From assembly GCA_963693305.1 (NCBI GenBank), contig OY855913.1, forward strand, positions 25,987,114 through 26,051,113: 64,000 nt of DNA, read 5' to 3'. Positions 11,778 through 22,343 of the stretch are shown here, in pieces. The stretch's first letter is position 1; each line of letters begins with the position of its first letter. The notes beneath the pieces were generated by a model, which saw only the letters and a program-made list of their open reading frames with translations, did not search any database and had not been told where the DNA came from. The stretch is from Meandrina meandrites (lineage: Eukaryota > Cnidaria > Anthozoa > Scleractinia > Meandrinidae). Position numbers and translations under genes: made by a program.

Positions 11778-13204
11778 GGAAAAATTTCCGCACAGCCCCA
11801 TACATTTATTATGCATGCAAATTAATTAATTATGCATGCGCTTCATTGTCTTATGAGACAATAGCCAATACCTTGAGGTACTGAATATATACATTGATAA
11901 TTATTACTTACTGTGCAAATAAAAGAGGATTTCGCTGCGCGCGATTTTTTTTCTCCCTTTCCCTGCTCCGTTCTGCCTTCTTCTTCCTTCCCTTCAACAC
12001 CGCTTTTCTGTACCCAGCCTTCCCTCGACCTTTTTTTTTCCTTTTTCTTTTTTTTTCCACGACAGGCCTCTTACCTTTACCCTTCGATTACCCATAGATT
12101 ACAAGTCCAACATCTATACCACTACGCTACGAGGTTAAGTTGAAAATTGCCTGTTGATAAATTAACTTTATTTGTCCGTCAGTCATGAAAACAAAGAAAA
12201 ATTTACATTACAATTTATTTCTTCACCTTTTTGAAGCATATTTCTGATTCCACGAAAGCATGCATCACATATGTTAATCATTGGCTCCCTGGTGTATAAC
12301 AGGGAAGGTTGAAGTTTCGTGTTTTCTCTAACCGCGTTTGCTTAGAAGCCTTCATTTCCAAAAAGTATTCGAAATCTTCCAAGTCCTCTACGAAATCCTC
12401 GACTGTTTCTCTTTGTCATGCGCCAGAGGAAATACTTTGATGTCTTTCTCAACCTTTAATACACACGCCGGCAATGCAAGATTATTGCTGTTCATGAGCG
12501 CCCCGTTGTATACAGTGTTGCAAGGACACAATCTGCTCACGTCGTTCAAGAAATACACATATATACACCGGAAGATGTGTGGAGTAAATAATGTCCAGGA
12601 CAAGTAGGACTTCATCCCGTGATGGGCAATATTCCTAATTCCTCTGCAATTTCTCGGACTAGAGGGACAAAATATACGATAACAAATGGAAGCGATCCTT
12701 GTTGACTGCATCTCAAGGAAGAAATCAAGGGAAAACTTCGAGACAAAACAACACGAAAGGTAAAATAAAGCCAACAATTTAGTAAACTTTATTTGTGTTT
12801 TGCTGAATTACGATACTCGCTGACCCAAACAACATTTTAAAGCTAACCCCAAGGTCTAAATCGCTATTTGTAGGCTTGTGGTTAATTTTATAACACGGTG
12901 AAAGCGCCAAAAATTCCAGATTTGCTTTCGATTTCCTCCTGGATTTCCCGTATTTTGAGCGCGAAATCACAAATCTTTAATTATTTTTCCTATTTTCGAC
13001 GCCAAATTAAGAAGAAATCGTAAATTTTATCTAAGTCTAAAACTATTTTGGACTTAGAAAAAAAATGGAAAGTTTACTAAAACAAAGAAATGACTGAAAC
13101 AAAGCGCTTTAGTCCCAAAGGCGCTCCATTGTTCTGTTCATTGTTTTCAATAAACAAAGAACTGTATGCATAATAAATGTATGGGGCTGTGCGGAAATCT
13201 TGCC
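11778..13204. mobile_element. 1.43-kb hAT-like element in ANKRD13 intron 2, private to unit A
   Basis: An 8-bp direct repeat, cgagttac, lies at 11770-11777 and 13205-13212, where units B and C have it once. The ends are inverted repeats sharing ATTTCCGCACAGCCCC. The inverted match continues through ATACATTTATTATGCAT. An 8-bp duplication fits the hAT superfamily. The interior has pyrimidine-rich tracts, a tRNA-like segment on the minus strand near 12,018-12,134 and no recognisable transposase, so it is non-autonomous. A 129-codon minus frame at 12388-12777 matches nothing I know. Confidence 0.82.
12018..12134 (-). repeat. tRNA-like SINE head with A-rich tail
   Basis: Read on the minus strand, the segment starts CCTCGTAGCGTAGTGGTATA, which resembles a tRNA acceptor arm plus A box. 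It continues with an anticodon-like loop CTTGTAA closed by a short stem, then AATCGAAGG in place of a B box. An A-rich tail of AAAAG runs follows. The T arm is degenerate and there is no matching acceptor end, so I call a tRNA-derived SINE remnant, not a functional tRNA. It is nested in the hAT-like element. Confidence 0.4.
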
Positions 13205-13212
13205 CGAGTTAC

Positions 13213-14466
13213 ACCCGGATGCAGAATTAATTCAAAATTTTAAGTCATAATTTTCAATATTGTGCAGATTGTGTATGTTTTTCATTAAAAATAATAATAA
13301 TAAAAATACTTGATTAAAAATCATTCCTTCTATCACGTTTACCCAGAGACCAAGACAAGAATGGCAAAGATTTTCATTCCCCTGCACATTGGCCATGTTA
13401 GCAGGACAATCTTAATTTCATTTTGCTTGTTTTAGTGCAACAGGCTTATGAAAATGAAATGAGTTGCCTGTACTGTTTTCTTTTTTACTGCAGGACTGTT
13501 CACTGATCATTTTAATTTTGGAAAATTTTGGAAATATCTGTTCAAGGGTGAATTTCTTTGGAAGAATCCAAGATTGGATTTTCAATCTGAGATCACACAG
13601 ATACTTTTCTCCCAAAGAAAGAAAGAATCTTAAAATGGATTTTTTGCCATGGCAACTCCGTAAACATTGTTCACGATGAACATAATTAAATACCAGGAGG
13701 TATTTATTTTATATTGAAGGCTGGTGTCCTAGCCAAAATAATTTCAGCACACAAAAGCCTTAAAAAAATCACATGACGAAGTTGTTCTTCTTTAGCCTGA
13801 TGCATAATGTGGCAAAAAAATGCATCTGAAGTGAAGAATTCTGCAAAAAAAAAATGTGATCTGTACAAACTACACTCATGAAAATTTTAGAGAGGTACAG
13901 TTTTCGCAGGCATGCATTGACTTTTCTAGAAATAAGCATTAAGTTAAAGTGACACTTCACAGTCTGATCAAGTTACCGTTCCCTTTCATAATTAATCCTT
14001 TTGCCTTTTCATCAAAATAGATGCTTGGAAACTCATCATATTGATAGTGATAGTGTTTACAAATGGCGTAACCTTATTTTCACAGGGAAGACAGCTGGGC
14101 TGATACATGTTTTTCAAATCCTTTTCATAGAATCATGAATCCTAATGAATCCACTTAGAGTATGGATTCTTCAGATTCATAATCCATTTAAATTTGTAGT
14201 TTAATAAACGTAATATCCATTTTTAGATACAAGAATCTGGAATTGGATTTTCCCTATGAAAGGCACCCTAATAAAAATGAAGTTAGAACAGAAAATTATC
14301 CAGGAAGGAGGCTAGGTCACCAAGGGCAACCTTGTTCCCAGGGTCTCTCTTCTCCCTACTGTTGCTCCACTGCACCAGTATCTTGAAATCTTGAATGTAT
14401 TCATTTGTGCTTGGTAGGTGTGGCTGAAACCAGCTTATTTGACCATGCAATATATTTTTCTTTTAG
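13213..14466 (+). other. ANKRD13 intron 2, distal part
   Basis: Intronic DNA, alignable with 37,525-38,700 in unit B and 62,795-63,970 in unit C. It has AT-rich microsatellite-like runs (aataataataataa near 13,290) and no coding signal. Units B and C lose alignment to unit A just after the 'atcttgaaatcttg' landmark, where exon 3 was deleted. Confidence 0.5.
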
Positions 14467-16341
14467 TATCACATGAAGCCATTAGCGTAGGAAACCCTGA
14501 AATATTATCGCTTGTACTTCAACACCGCGACTTTCAAAGAGGAAGTCAGAGGCTTGCTGGAATTCCTGAACTCCTAGATGAGCTCAATGCTGTATGTCTC
14601 TTTAAATTTTTATTCTTAGAAATTTATATTTTATAGCAACATGGATGGGATGTACATGTACAGTAACATGCTAGTCAATCACAAGACATCCCTCCTACGT
14701 TATGGAGTAGATATAAGGCATGAATTGAGTACAGATATTTTGTGATATTTGTACTCCATTTGATTGTGTGGAACATTAAAAACCAGTGGAAAGGCAGAAT
14801 TTCAGTACAAGAAATATTGGACAATAAATCACTTACTGGTAGTGTTTAAGCATTGTTGTGCATTTTTCTTCATCATTTGTATTTTGACTTTCCCTATGCC
14901 CGGCTTACCAACATACTGCAAGACTCATAAAAATAAGTAACAATACTGGGCTTATAGTGGGCAAGTTGCAAACAAGGTCCACATTAAGTAACTCAGGCAT
15001 GGATCCAGTCAGGTTTCCACTGTTTTATGGAAATCAGTCAGATTTTTTAAATACCGGTAATAGTTTTTATATTGTTGAAATTATCCTCATCCGAGGAAAC
15101 TGGGTGACTCAAAACATCTAGACATGGCAGTCTTTAGGGAGCCAAACCGTAAATTTTTTGGAAAAGCACCCCAACCCCCACCCCACCCTTTAACAGTTTG
15201 CGCATGTCGAATTTGTGTCATTGGAAAAAGTCACTATTTTCCTGGAGCCATGCCTGTAAACTACCCAGAACAATGTGGGAACAATGATTACTTCCTGTCA
15301 TGAAAAGAAGTTATGTTTTGTAAGGTAGCATATTTCGGCTAAAAATAATAAGAAACAAATTAAAGTAAAAATTAAGTACATTATTTTCTTCATTCCTCTT
15401 GTCTGGTGTAAGTGGGAGGTACCTGTCTATTACAGGCTGGTTGTTGTTCCCATTGCCATACAAAAATTGACTTAATAAATTATGTGAAATATTTCCATGA
15501 TAACCTTTTTTTTTCTTCTCTATATTGCAGACCCCAGATTTTTATGTTGAAATGAAATGGGAGTTCACCAGTTGGGGTAAAAAGTATTTAATTGTAAATG
15601 TAACTAAAAGGTTATTTTATGTTATTATTATATCTATTTTATTGTTTAAACTTGTCTGAGATGTTTTCCTGCCAAGCTTAACACTAATTAAAAATATAAT
15701 TTTTCCCCCAATGTCGTAGTCATATAATCATATGACAAAACTTATCTTGGTATGCAGAAAGGTTTTCACATCTATTTAACCTTAGCTCTTAGCCAAGCTC
15801 CGAGAAGCTTCCTTTAGCTAAGTGCGCGTCAAGAGTGTCCAAGCGGTGTGTGGAAGGTCAAACATCATCATTGATAGACTTTTGTTTCAGAAATTGTTTT
15901 ACTGAATACTGGTAACTTGTTTTACTTTCTGAATAACGTCTTTCACAAGCAATGCCATGTTCCAGAAAATATCCATACCTCCCTCCCCTGGAAGGGTTTT
16001 GTTACTCCCTCATGCATCCCTCAAGAAATTTCCAGTTTAGCTTAATTCCCTGGCACCCCTCAGAATTTTTAATGGCATGTGGTGGGAATGGATATTTTCT
16101 GAAAACTAACATGATATTGTTAAGTTTAACTTTTTCTTAGTTATTAATTTTAATTTCCTACTTTTTTGACAGTGCCATTTATGTCAAGAATGTGTCCAAG
16201 TGATACATACAAAATATACAAATGTGGTAAGTAAATTAAGACTTTTGTTGTGTTTAGATGTAGTAGGTGTTAAAATTCATTATTAAAGAAGTACCTTCTT
16301 ACGATACACCACTAAAATACTTATAACCACAATGTAAAATA

Positions 16342-16519
16342 CAGGGGTTTCAATAAAATTTGAAGTAGGCAGCTAGTTCGAATAGAGTAGCCGACTGCAT
16401 CAACAAGGTTTGAAAGGATCTTTCTCTAGTTTCTTCAATTTAGGGGAAAAAGTAGCCGACTTCTCCAAGCAAAGTAGCCGACACTTTTCGTCGGCCGTCG
16501 GTGCTTATTGAAAGCACTG
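16342..16519. mobile_element. 178-bp MITE between the ANKRD13 and GIT pieces, private to unit A
   Basis: It starts CAGGGGTTTCAATAA and ends TTATTGAAAGCACTG. It is flanked by aaaata on both sides (16336-16341 and 16520-16525). Unit B has the empty site near 40,165. CAGGG-type ends suggest a hAT-like MITE, though only six flanking bases are clearly duplicated. Confidence 0.65.
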
Positions 16520-16727
16520 AAAATAAATAATAAATTGAAAACAAAGAAAAAAGAAAATACAAATTAAAGCAGGTTGCAAAAACTTAGATTACTAAATTAA
16601 CTTAAAATCACTTAATATGAACAAGGCACTTGACTTCTTGATCCAACTTAATTGGATGCTGATTAATCACATGCTTCATCTCCTCACCTCCCCTCTCCTC
16701 CTGCTTTGCTTCTACTATTGTTCGCAG

Positions 16728-19438
16728 GGAACAACGACAAGTTTTCTGGCGGAAGACTCTGTTTCTATGGAGCGTTATTTAGCAGTTGAAAGTGCTCTGT
16801 CTACAGCTAATGTGAGTAAAGTACAATGAAACTGTTTTTGTTGTTGCTTTTTTGGGGGGGGAGGGGGTGGAGGGGAGGCTTCAGGAGTGTACCTTGCAAA
16901 AGGCCTATTTATTGAGACATATCATTCTGTTACTTTTTCAGGCTCGTGTTCAACAGCTCCTTCAAGTGAATGCAAATCAAAGTCATGAAATTCAGAACCT
17001 CCAGGCAATGGTGAGGAATTATTACATTAATTTATAAATCAAACTCAAACAGTCTGGACAGAGGACGGGTTTGTTGTGGGCGATGTTTCATTCTCACCCA
17101 GAACACCACTAAGTAATCACAAGTGAACAGGAATTCACTTCCCTTGGTTTCATGTCACATCTTTAAGGTCATTCCTCTATTTTGCATTGCGCATCCTTAC
17201 TGCGCACGATTTCTTGCGCCATTAGCGCGCGCACATAAACAAAATAGCAGCTTTTTTCTATGCAACTTAGTCCGCGAGAGAAATAAATCGTCGATTTCTC
17301 GTAAACGAGTATGGGGTCCTATCAATTTTTTCACGAATTTTGGGTAAACGAAAACGTGTACTTTGCCAGTATTCGCAATGGAATTATAAGGAATTATGTG
17401 GTAAATACAAGGTCTTCCTGCTCCTAAACGAATGTGGTGGCCCCCTTTTTTATTTCAAAATTTAAGTTCCCTTTAGGTAATCAACCAGTAGCTTTGGTTG
17501 AAAATCTATGTTCAGTTCTATTTCGGGGGAATGACCTTGAATACGTAGTACAGTACAAGGTGTGCCTTGTTTGCGCAGTACCTCATCATGTCATATTGAG
17601 GTAACAAGTATACTTACACAATGTCAAAACTTTCTTGATACCACTGGTGGAGAGGGGGGGGGGCATGAATTGTATTATTTTTAACAGAATGTTTATAGCA
17701 AGATGTGCACAGAAGACTACCAGCAGTGCCTAGGTACTATTTTTCAGAATACATTGTTAATTTTTGAGTGAACCAATTTGTGTAGTAAGATTCCAAAACC
17801 TGACTTGGTTAAGGAGGATTAAAAAAAGCTGGACCCACAATTGGGTAATTTAGCAATTCTTGCATCCAACTCTTTGTCTTCACTCCACTCCAGTGTTTAT
17901 TTCTGCTGATTAAAATTAATCTTCTGTTGTGGCTAATAGGTTCACAAGTTAGAGGATGAAAACAAATCCTTAAGGAGTCAGTTAGGAATTCTTAATGGAA
18001 GTGATGATAACGTGTTTTCTCCTGCTGTGAGCACAACAAACATCTGTTGCTGTATACATGAATGAGGAAGTCAAACAGAAAGAGGCTTGATAGAAAATGT
18101 GGTAACTCATCAAGGAAGTGTTATTATAATTTTCAGAATTCAGCATGATTCAAGGCCATCAGATGTGGCATGACGTTTGTAATACTCATGCAGATCTATG
18201 CTTTAAATGCATTTTTTTTGTTCAGAGGGGGGGTGTGGTGTTAATTAGAAATGTGATATACCTGTATTGGGCTTTGAGTAATCTGCAAAAACATGTTGTA
18301 TATCACCCAAGCAGGTGCTTAACAACAACAGCTCTGACTTTACATACACATATTCTACTGTCATTGGGCTGCTTATGTGTGATAAGGTCTCAGTGCTTGG
18401 CACTGGTTCCAGTGTTGTGTTTTCCTGTGTTTGGCATAGCTTGCTTTGAGTTTTGATTTATTCATTGCATTTATTGTGTATGGCCCTGAAAGTTCATTTA
18501 CCACACTAAGAAAGCTCAGAAGAAAGCTTCTGGGTTACTCTGTTTTGGACATGGCAGGAGGGAGTGGAGCTAGTAAGCTGGTAAAGATGGGAATGCTATT
18601 CCTTTAGAGTTCACATATTTTTGTTAACCCAGCCATACCAAGATGTAAGTGATGAAGATGATCTTGTGGAGATCGGAAACATAGAGCCATATGCTGCCCC
18701 AGGCTCTCTCCTAAACCGCCCTACTCAGCCCACCACCCTGGGGCAGACTCACACTGGAGATGCGAGTGGAAATAAAACTGTCAATCCTTATGACAATGTG
18801 AGTGACTCTCCAGATGGACCAGATGAAGAACGTAGATACCTCAATGTTGAAGAGATGAGGGAACATGAAAGAATGAGTTCTTGTGAGTGTTGTTTATTAT
18901 TTTCTTGTTGCAGTACAGTTGAACCTTTGTCTATGGGCACTTTCTGTAGGTAGACACTTCTCGGAAGCAGACACTTCTAAAGTCATGGCCCCAGCCACAT
19001 GCAAACACAACATTCTTAACTCTGCATACAGTCAGTGGTCTTGCCTTTCAAGTTAACACTTTTCCTAATTCTGAAAGTGTCAGCTTATTGGATGTTTTGA
19101 CTTCATTTCCCCCTCTTTTTCCAAAGAATTTTCAATAATTAAATTCAGATGAATTAGGTCCTATTTAAATTTTTCAAATTCATCATTAGAAATCTATTTT
19201 ACCATCAAACTTGTAGTTGAAGTCAATTTCTTTCCACTTTGCTAGCGGACAGCCCCTTTGATGAACAACTGGATCGTGAGGCAGAGAAGCTGATCCATGC
19301 AGTTGATGATCTAGTTCATGAAGCCACAAAGGATATCAGACAACAGCCATCCCAAGAGGATGTGGTTCGGTGCACAGAGCAGATCACCAAGAAAATCCAG
19401 GAACTTCTGCTGTCAGCACAGGCTGGAAGACACAGCTG
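16728..19438 (+). pseudogene. GIT: GIT-type ArfGAP gene, 3' fragment lacking the last two exons, unit A
   Basis: Exons: 16728-16811, 16942-17010, 17940-18026, 18633-18882 and 19246-19438. The first three encode a heptad-rich segment (SMERYLAVESALSTAN, ARVQQLLQVNANQSHEIQ, VHKLEDENKSLRSQL) that aligns with the GIT coiled coil used for dimerisation. The fourth is an acidic linker with DVSDEDD and NPYDNVSDSPDG. The fifth starts the focal-adhesion-targeting-like helix bundle (EQITKKIQELLLSAQAGRHS). GIT proteins scaffold PIX exchange factors and paxillin. The N-terminal ArfGAP, ankyrin and Spa2-homology exons are absent. The two terminal exons seen in unit B at 45685 and 45987 are deleted here. All five exons are open, but the gene has neither its normal start nor its end. 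Confidence 0.82.
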
Positions 19439-19679
19439 GTAAACATCTGAGCTATCTACAGGTAGCTTACTCTTTTTGCATACATGTACATTTTCTATTA
19501 TTAATTTTGGAGAATTCAGTTTTAAACAAGGCATCTCTTCTTAGATGAGCAAGACATTATTCTGACAACCTGTCAGTTGAATTGATCATAGAAAAAGTTA
19601 GAGGAAGTTAATAACACATCATTGTTGGAACATTTTCTTATTCACTTATAAATTCTTTTTATTTATTTTTTTCACAGGA

Positions 19680-20135
19680 TACAACATTTAATTAATATAA
19701 TATTAATTAGATGACCATGAACCATATTACACAGTCAAATAATATTATTAATACAAAATCCCAAAGTAATTATAACCGTAAATAACATATTCATGTAAAA
19801 AAAAAAAAATGATGATACTTATATAAATAATAGCTACCTGTGTGACCAAAAACTTGTTTTAAGCCTCTTCCTTCAATTGTCATTAACTATTGTCAGTTCT
19901 AAAATCCTACATTGTCTGTCTGTAAAGTGCTCTTGAATTAACAGTGTTGAAATAAAAATGACATGAAAGAGGAGAACTGTAGCTTCCGTAAGCTGGTCTT
20001 TAATAATTTTATTAACGTACCAAAAAGGGCACAATAAAACGTACAATTCCAAAAAACCGTGCAGGGCACATTAAAGAACTGTTTGGTAGTACAATCAAAC
20101 TGCAAAACTAAAACTCGCTGCCTTGAAAAACGTTC
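19680..20135. other. Deletion junction and tail spacer, unit A
   Basis: Just after cttttttcacagga the sequence jumps to DNA that in unit B lies at 47,564, beyond the end of the GIT gene. The loss relative to B is about 4.4 kb. About 2.3 kb of that is a transposon that may be private to B. A 66-codon minus frame (19938-20138) is kept in both units with a few substitutions; I do not recognise it. Confidence 0.6.
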
Positions 20136-20183
20136 CACGTGCGGTACCCTAGGGAATTGTCACGTGACTACAAAACCGGAAGT
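20136..20183 (-). promoter_or_regulatory. Promoter-like cluster: two CACGTG E-boxes and an ETS site
   Basis: CACGTG occurs at 20136-20141 and 20161-20166 (the second in the context TCACGTGA), with CCGGAAGT at 20176-20183. USF/MYC-type E-boxes next to ETS sites are common in CpG-type metazoan promoters. Unit B keeps both E-boxes (47982-47987 and 48007-48012), but its ETS core is mutated to CTGGAAGT. The direction is unknown. I give the minus strand because a conserved open frame starts just to the left. Confidence 0.35.
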
Positions 20184-20879
20184 AACAAACCGGATGTGAC
20201 AAACGGTAGTCACAAGAACCCTTGTCAAAATTGATTTGAGGTTTTGTCTGATCAGTGTGTTACAACCATTAATGTACTACACTAAAATCAACATATCCCA
20301 CATGTTGCAGGGGAGTTCTGACTTCTGACCATCATGAACAAGGTTTCCAATTTTCTCACAGTGTTTTGATGTGTGGTATAAATAAAATTAATGCCAGAAG
20401 ATACGAAGAAATTAACAGCTAAATGACATGGACCAGAGGCCTATTCCTTGAAGTACTTAAACTTGGAGACAAATTTACGGCCTAAGGCAGGGGGAGGGGT
20501 GCGATGGGTGTGTCTGCACCTCCTCATGCTGGCAAAGGTTCACTTAATTTGAGAGCAAGGGCTAAAATGACTCTCAGAATGCAGGAAGTGTAGACTTCAA
20601 CAACTTCAGTTTTCCAAATTCTAGCACTGGGGAAAAATACCCCTGGATCCCCCCAAGATGTTCACACTGCCAGCGCTCGCACCCAGCCATGCAAAATCGT
20701 GCCTATGGCCCTGAAACTGATGTGAAGTTAACATGTGTACTGGACTACCAACTAGGAAAATGGGTGGAAATTCCAAATCTATCAGGGTTTTCTTTTAGAG
20801 AGGGGACTTTGAAGAGAGCAAGGAGCACAAAAGTGTGAACACTGACACTTATTCATTTCATTTCAATTTTTTTGTGCAG

Positions 20880-21046
20880 ATTTAATCCCATCAGTAATCA
20901 ACTTTAAGCTGTACTTGGCTTCTGATAAGTTAATGACTGCACCCAAGAATGTGAATAAATTAAAAATGGTCACACTTTTGGGCTCCTTGCAGCAACTTTT
21001 TTCTACTGTGGTCATGAGCAACCTCAATCAAACCCTGCCTCCCAGT
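20880..21046 (+). other. Candidate orphan exon
   Basis: A 167-bp segment lies between tttttttgtgcag and gtaagt and is open throughout in one frame. It encodes DLIPSVINFKLYLASDKLMT at its start and ends SNLNQTLPPS, with phase 1 in and phase 0 out. The unit B counterpart (about 48,720-48,890) has stop codons and frame changes. No neighbouring exon was found and I do not recognise the family. It may be an exon of a gene fragmented by the duplication. Confidence 0.35.
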
Positions 21047-21475
21047 GTAAGTTTTGAGCAACTAACAAGCTACAGCTTAATTCTAAGTTTAGTGCCTGAC
21101 CTTTTCTTTATTGATGGGCTAGCTAATGCTCCAACGGTTGGTAGCATGGAAACGGCTAGTGGGTAAACTTCAAGATATACATCATGCTAGAATATGGTTA
21201 GCTTCCCCGCATTTGTCTTTTTTGGGGAAGGGGAGGGCTTGCTAACTTGCCTTATTTCGTTTACACACCAGGGCCCGGTTGTTCGAAAGAGGGTTAAATT
21301 AACCTTGGGTTAGACCTTAACCCGAGGTTAAATTTCTTAACCGTAGGTTTGTTAACCCGGAGTTAAAAGAGCGTTGTTCAAAGCGCGGTTAGTGGTCAGG
21401 TTAGTTAACCTCGGGTTAAACGCGGCTAACCCGCGGATAGCATCCATAATACTCTTCGTTTGTTTTGACAACGAA

Positions 21476-21680
21476 ATGGCTTCCCCCGAAATTGTCGTTT
21501 TGGCAGAAGCGCCACGCAAAAAGGCAAGAAAACAAAATTTCAGTCCAACCGAGATTGCTACACTTACAGAGAAAGTAGAGGAAAATTTAGCAATTTTACA
21601 AAGCAAGCTGACAAACAGTATAACTAACCAGAAAAAAAATGAACTCTGGAGTAAAATTGCTGCGGCGGTGAATGCTGATG
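21476..21680 (+). pseudogene. Harbinger Myb/SANT-like DNA-binding protein, truncated
   Basis: From the ATG at 21476 the product has a basic start (APRKKARKQNFSPTEIATL) followed by a helix-turn-helix-like region ([17 protein letters not shown]). This resembles the MADF/Myb-like accessory protein of Harbinger elements, which carries the transposase into the nucleus. The likeness ends near 21,680; the frame then reads antisense transposase sequence up to 21,805. Family members are several times longer. Confidence 0.6.
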
Positions 21681-22135
21681 TGGGTTCCATCCACACAGCC
21701 AATGACACTTGGAAATCCACCGCGACGATAAAAAGCGTTTTTGTTTTCTACAAGTTCAGCATTCGTCGTAGGCCATTTGATAAACATTTCTTGCTTTGCT
21801 GCTAACGCTCGAGCGACATCTGAAACAGCCCGTGACACGGTTGACTTATCTACGCCGACAGTGTCCCCAATTACTTGCAGAAAACTTCCACTGACGAAAA
21901 ATCTCAGTGCGATAAGTACTTGGTGAAGTGGTGTGAGAGCGTGGTTTCGTGCTGTGCTTCTACGAAGATCTCGAGCTAGAAGGTTTGTTATGTACAAAAT
22001 CGACTGTCTACCAAATCTGTATCGAGCTCGCAACTCTTCGTCAGTGTAGTCATCGATTAAAGAATTATTTGAGAGACGAAATTTTCGTGGCCTCCTGTGT
22101 CCTCGCTCGACATTAAAAAACAACAAGTTCGCCAT
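21680..22135 (-). pseudogene. HARBI1-like DDE transposase, N-terminal remnant
   Basis: The minus-strand frame from 22135 encodes a helix-turn-helix region ([19 protein letters not shown]). It then reaches the first catalytic Asp block, [10 protein letters not shown], typical of PIF/Harbinger (DDE_Tnp_4) transposases. The second Asp and the Glu, expected about 50-100 residues further on, are absent because the element is internally deleted. It therefore cannot be catalytic, but it documents the family clearly. Confidence 0.75.
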
Positions 22136-22343
22136 ATTGTTTCAATTTTCCTTTATTTAACCCGAGGATAGTGAGTTAACCCACCTAGCTAGGTGGGTTA
22201 AATTTAACCCGCTGTTTACCCCGGGGTTAGTGTTAACTTAACTTCGAACAACAGAACTAACCTGCGGATAAAATTTAACCGGAGGTTAAGTCGATTTAAC
22301 CCGAGGTTAGGAGTTAACCCTCTTTCGAACAACCGGGCCCTGG

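Larger units (their letters stand above)
11301..16226 (+). pseudogene. ANKRD13: ANKRD13-type gene, 5' fragment (exons 1-5), unit A
   Basis: Five exons with GT-AG borders and compatible phases: 11301-11444, 11574-11706, 14467-14591, 15531-15576 and 16173-16226. The product reads EFPLHWHVWHKD, then an ankyrin repeat (RGRTPLHLAVSLGYLNCVK), then HRDFQRGSQRLAGIPELLDE. It ends DFYVEMKWEFTSWVPFMSR and CPSDTYKIYK. This order matches the N-terminus of ANKRD13 proteins up to the start of their GPCR-chaperone-type domain. Family members bind ubiquitinated receptors at endosomes. The rest of that domain and the C-terminal ubiquitin-interacting motifs are missing; GIT exons follow instead. I use the ATG common to all units; in unit A the frame is also open back to 11235. 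Exon 2 has lost one codon relative to B. It is a truncated gene, but its exons remain open. Confidence 0.8.
21268..22343. mobile_element. PIF/Harbinger-type transposon, internally deleted
   Basis: The ends are inverted repeats starting CCAGGGCCCGGTTGTTCGAA. Many ggttaa/ttaacc motifs lie inside both ends. Two convergent coding remnants fill the middle: a Myb-like DNA-binding protein on the plus strand and a HARBI1-like transposase on the minus strand. This is the usual two-gene content of Harbinger elements. The 3' parts of both genes are missing at a junction near 21,680. The 3-bp target duplication cannot be resolved from the flanks. Unit B lacks the element near 49,120. Confidence 0.85.

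Noticed and set aside
12018..12134. Functional tRNA-Thr
   Set aside because: The T arm and acceptor closure are degenerate and an A-rich tail follows, so a SINE remnant is the better reading.
16617..16811. Frame starting MNKALDFLIQLNW that runs into the first GIT exon and looks like a signal peptide
   Set aside because: It crosses a good cag acceptor at 16727, and the hydrophobic part is the pyrimidine-rich intron end.
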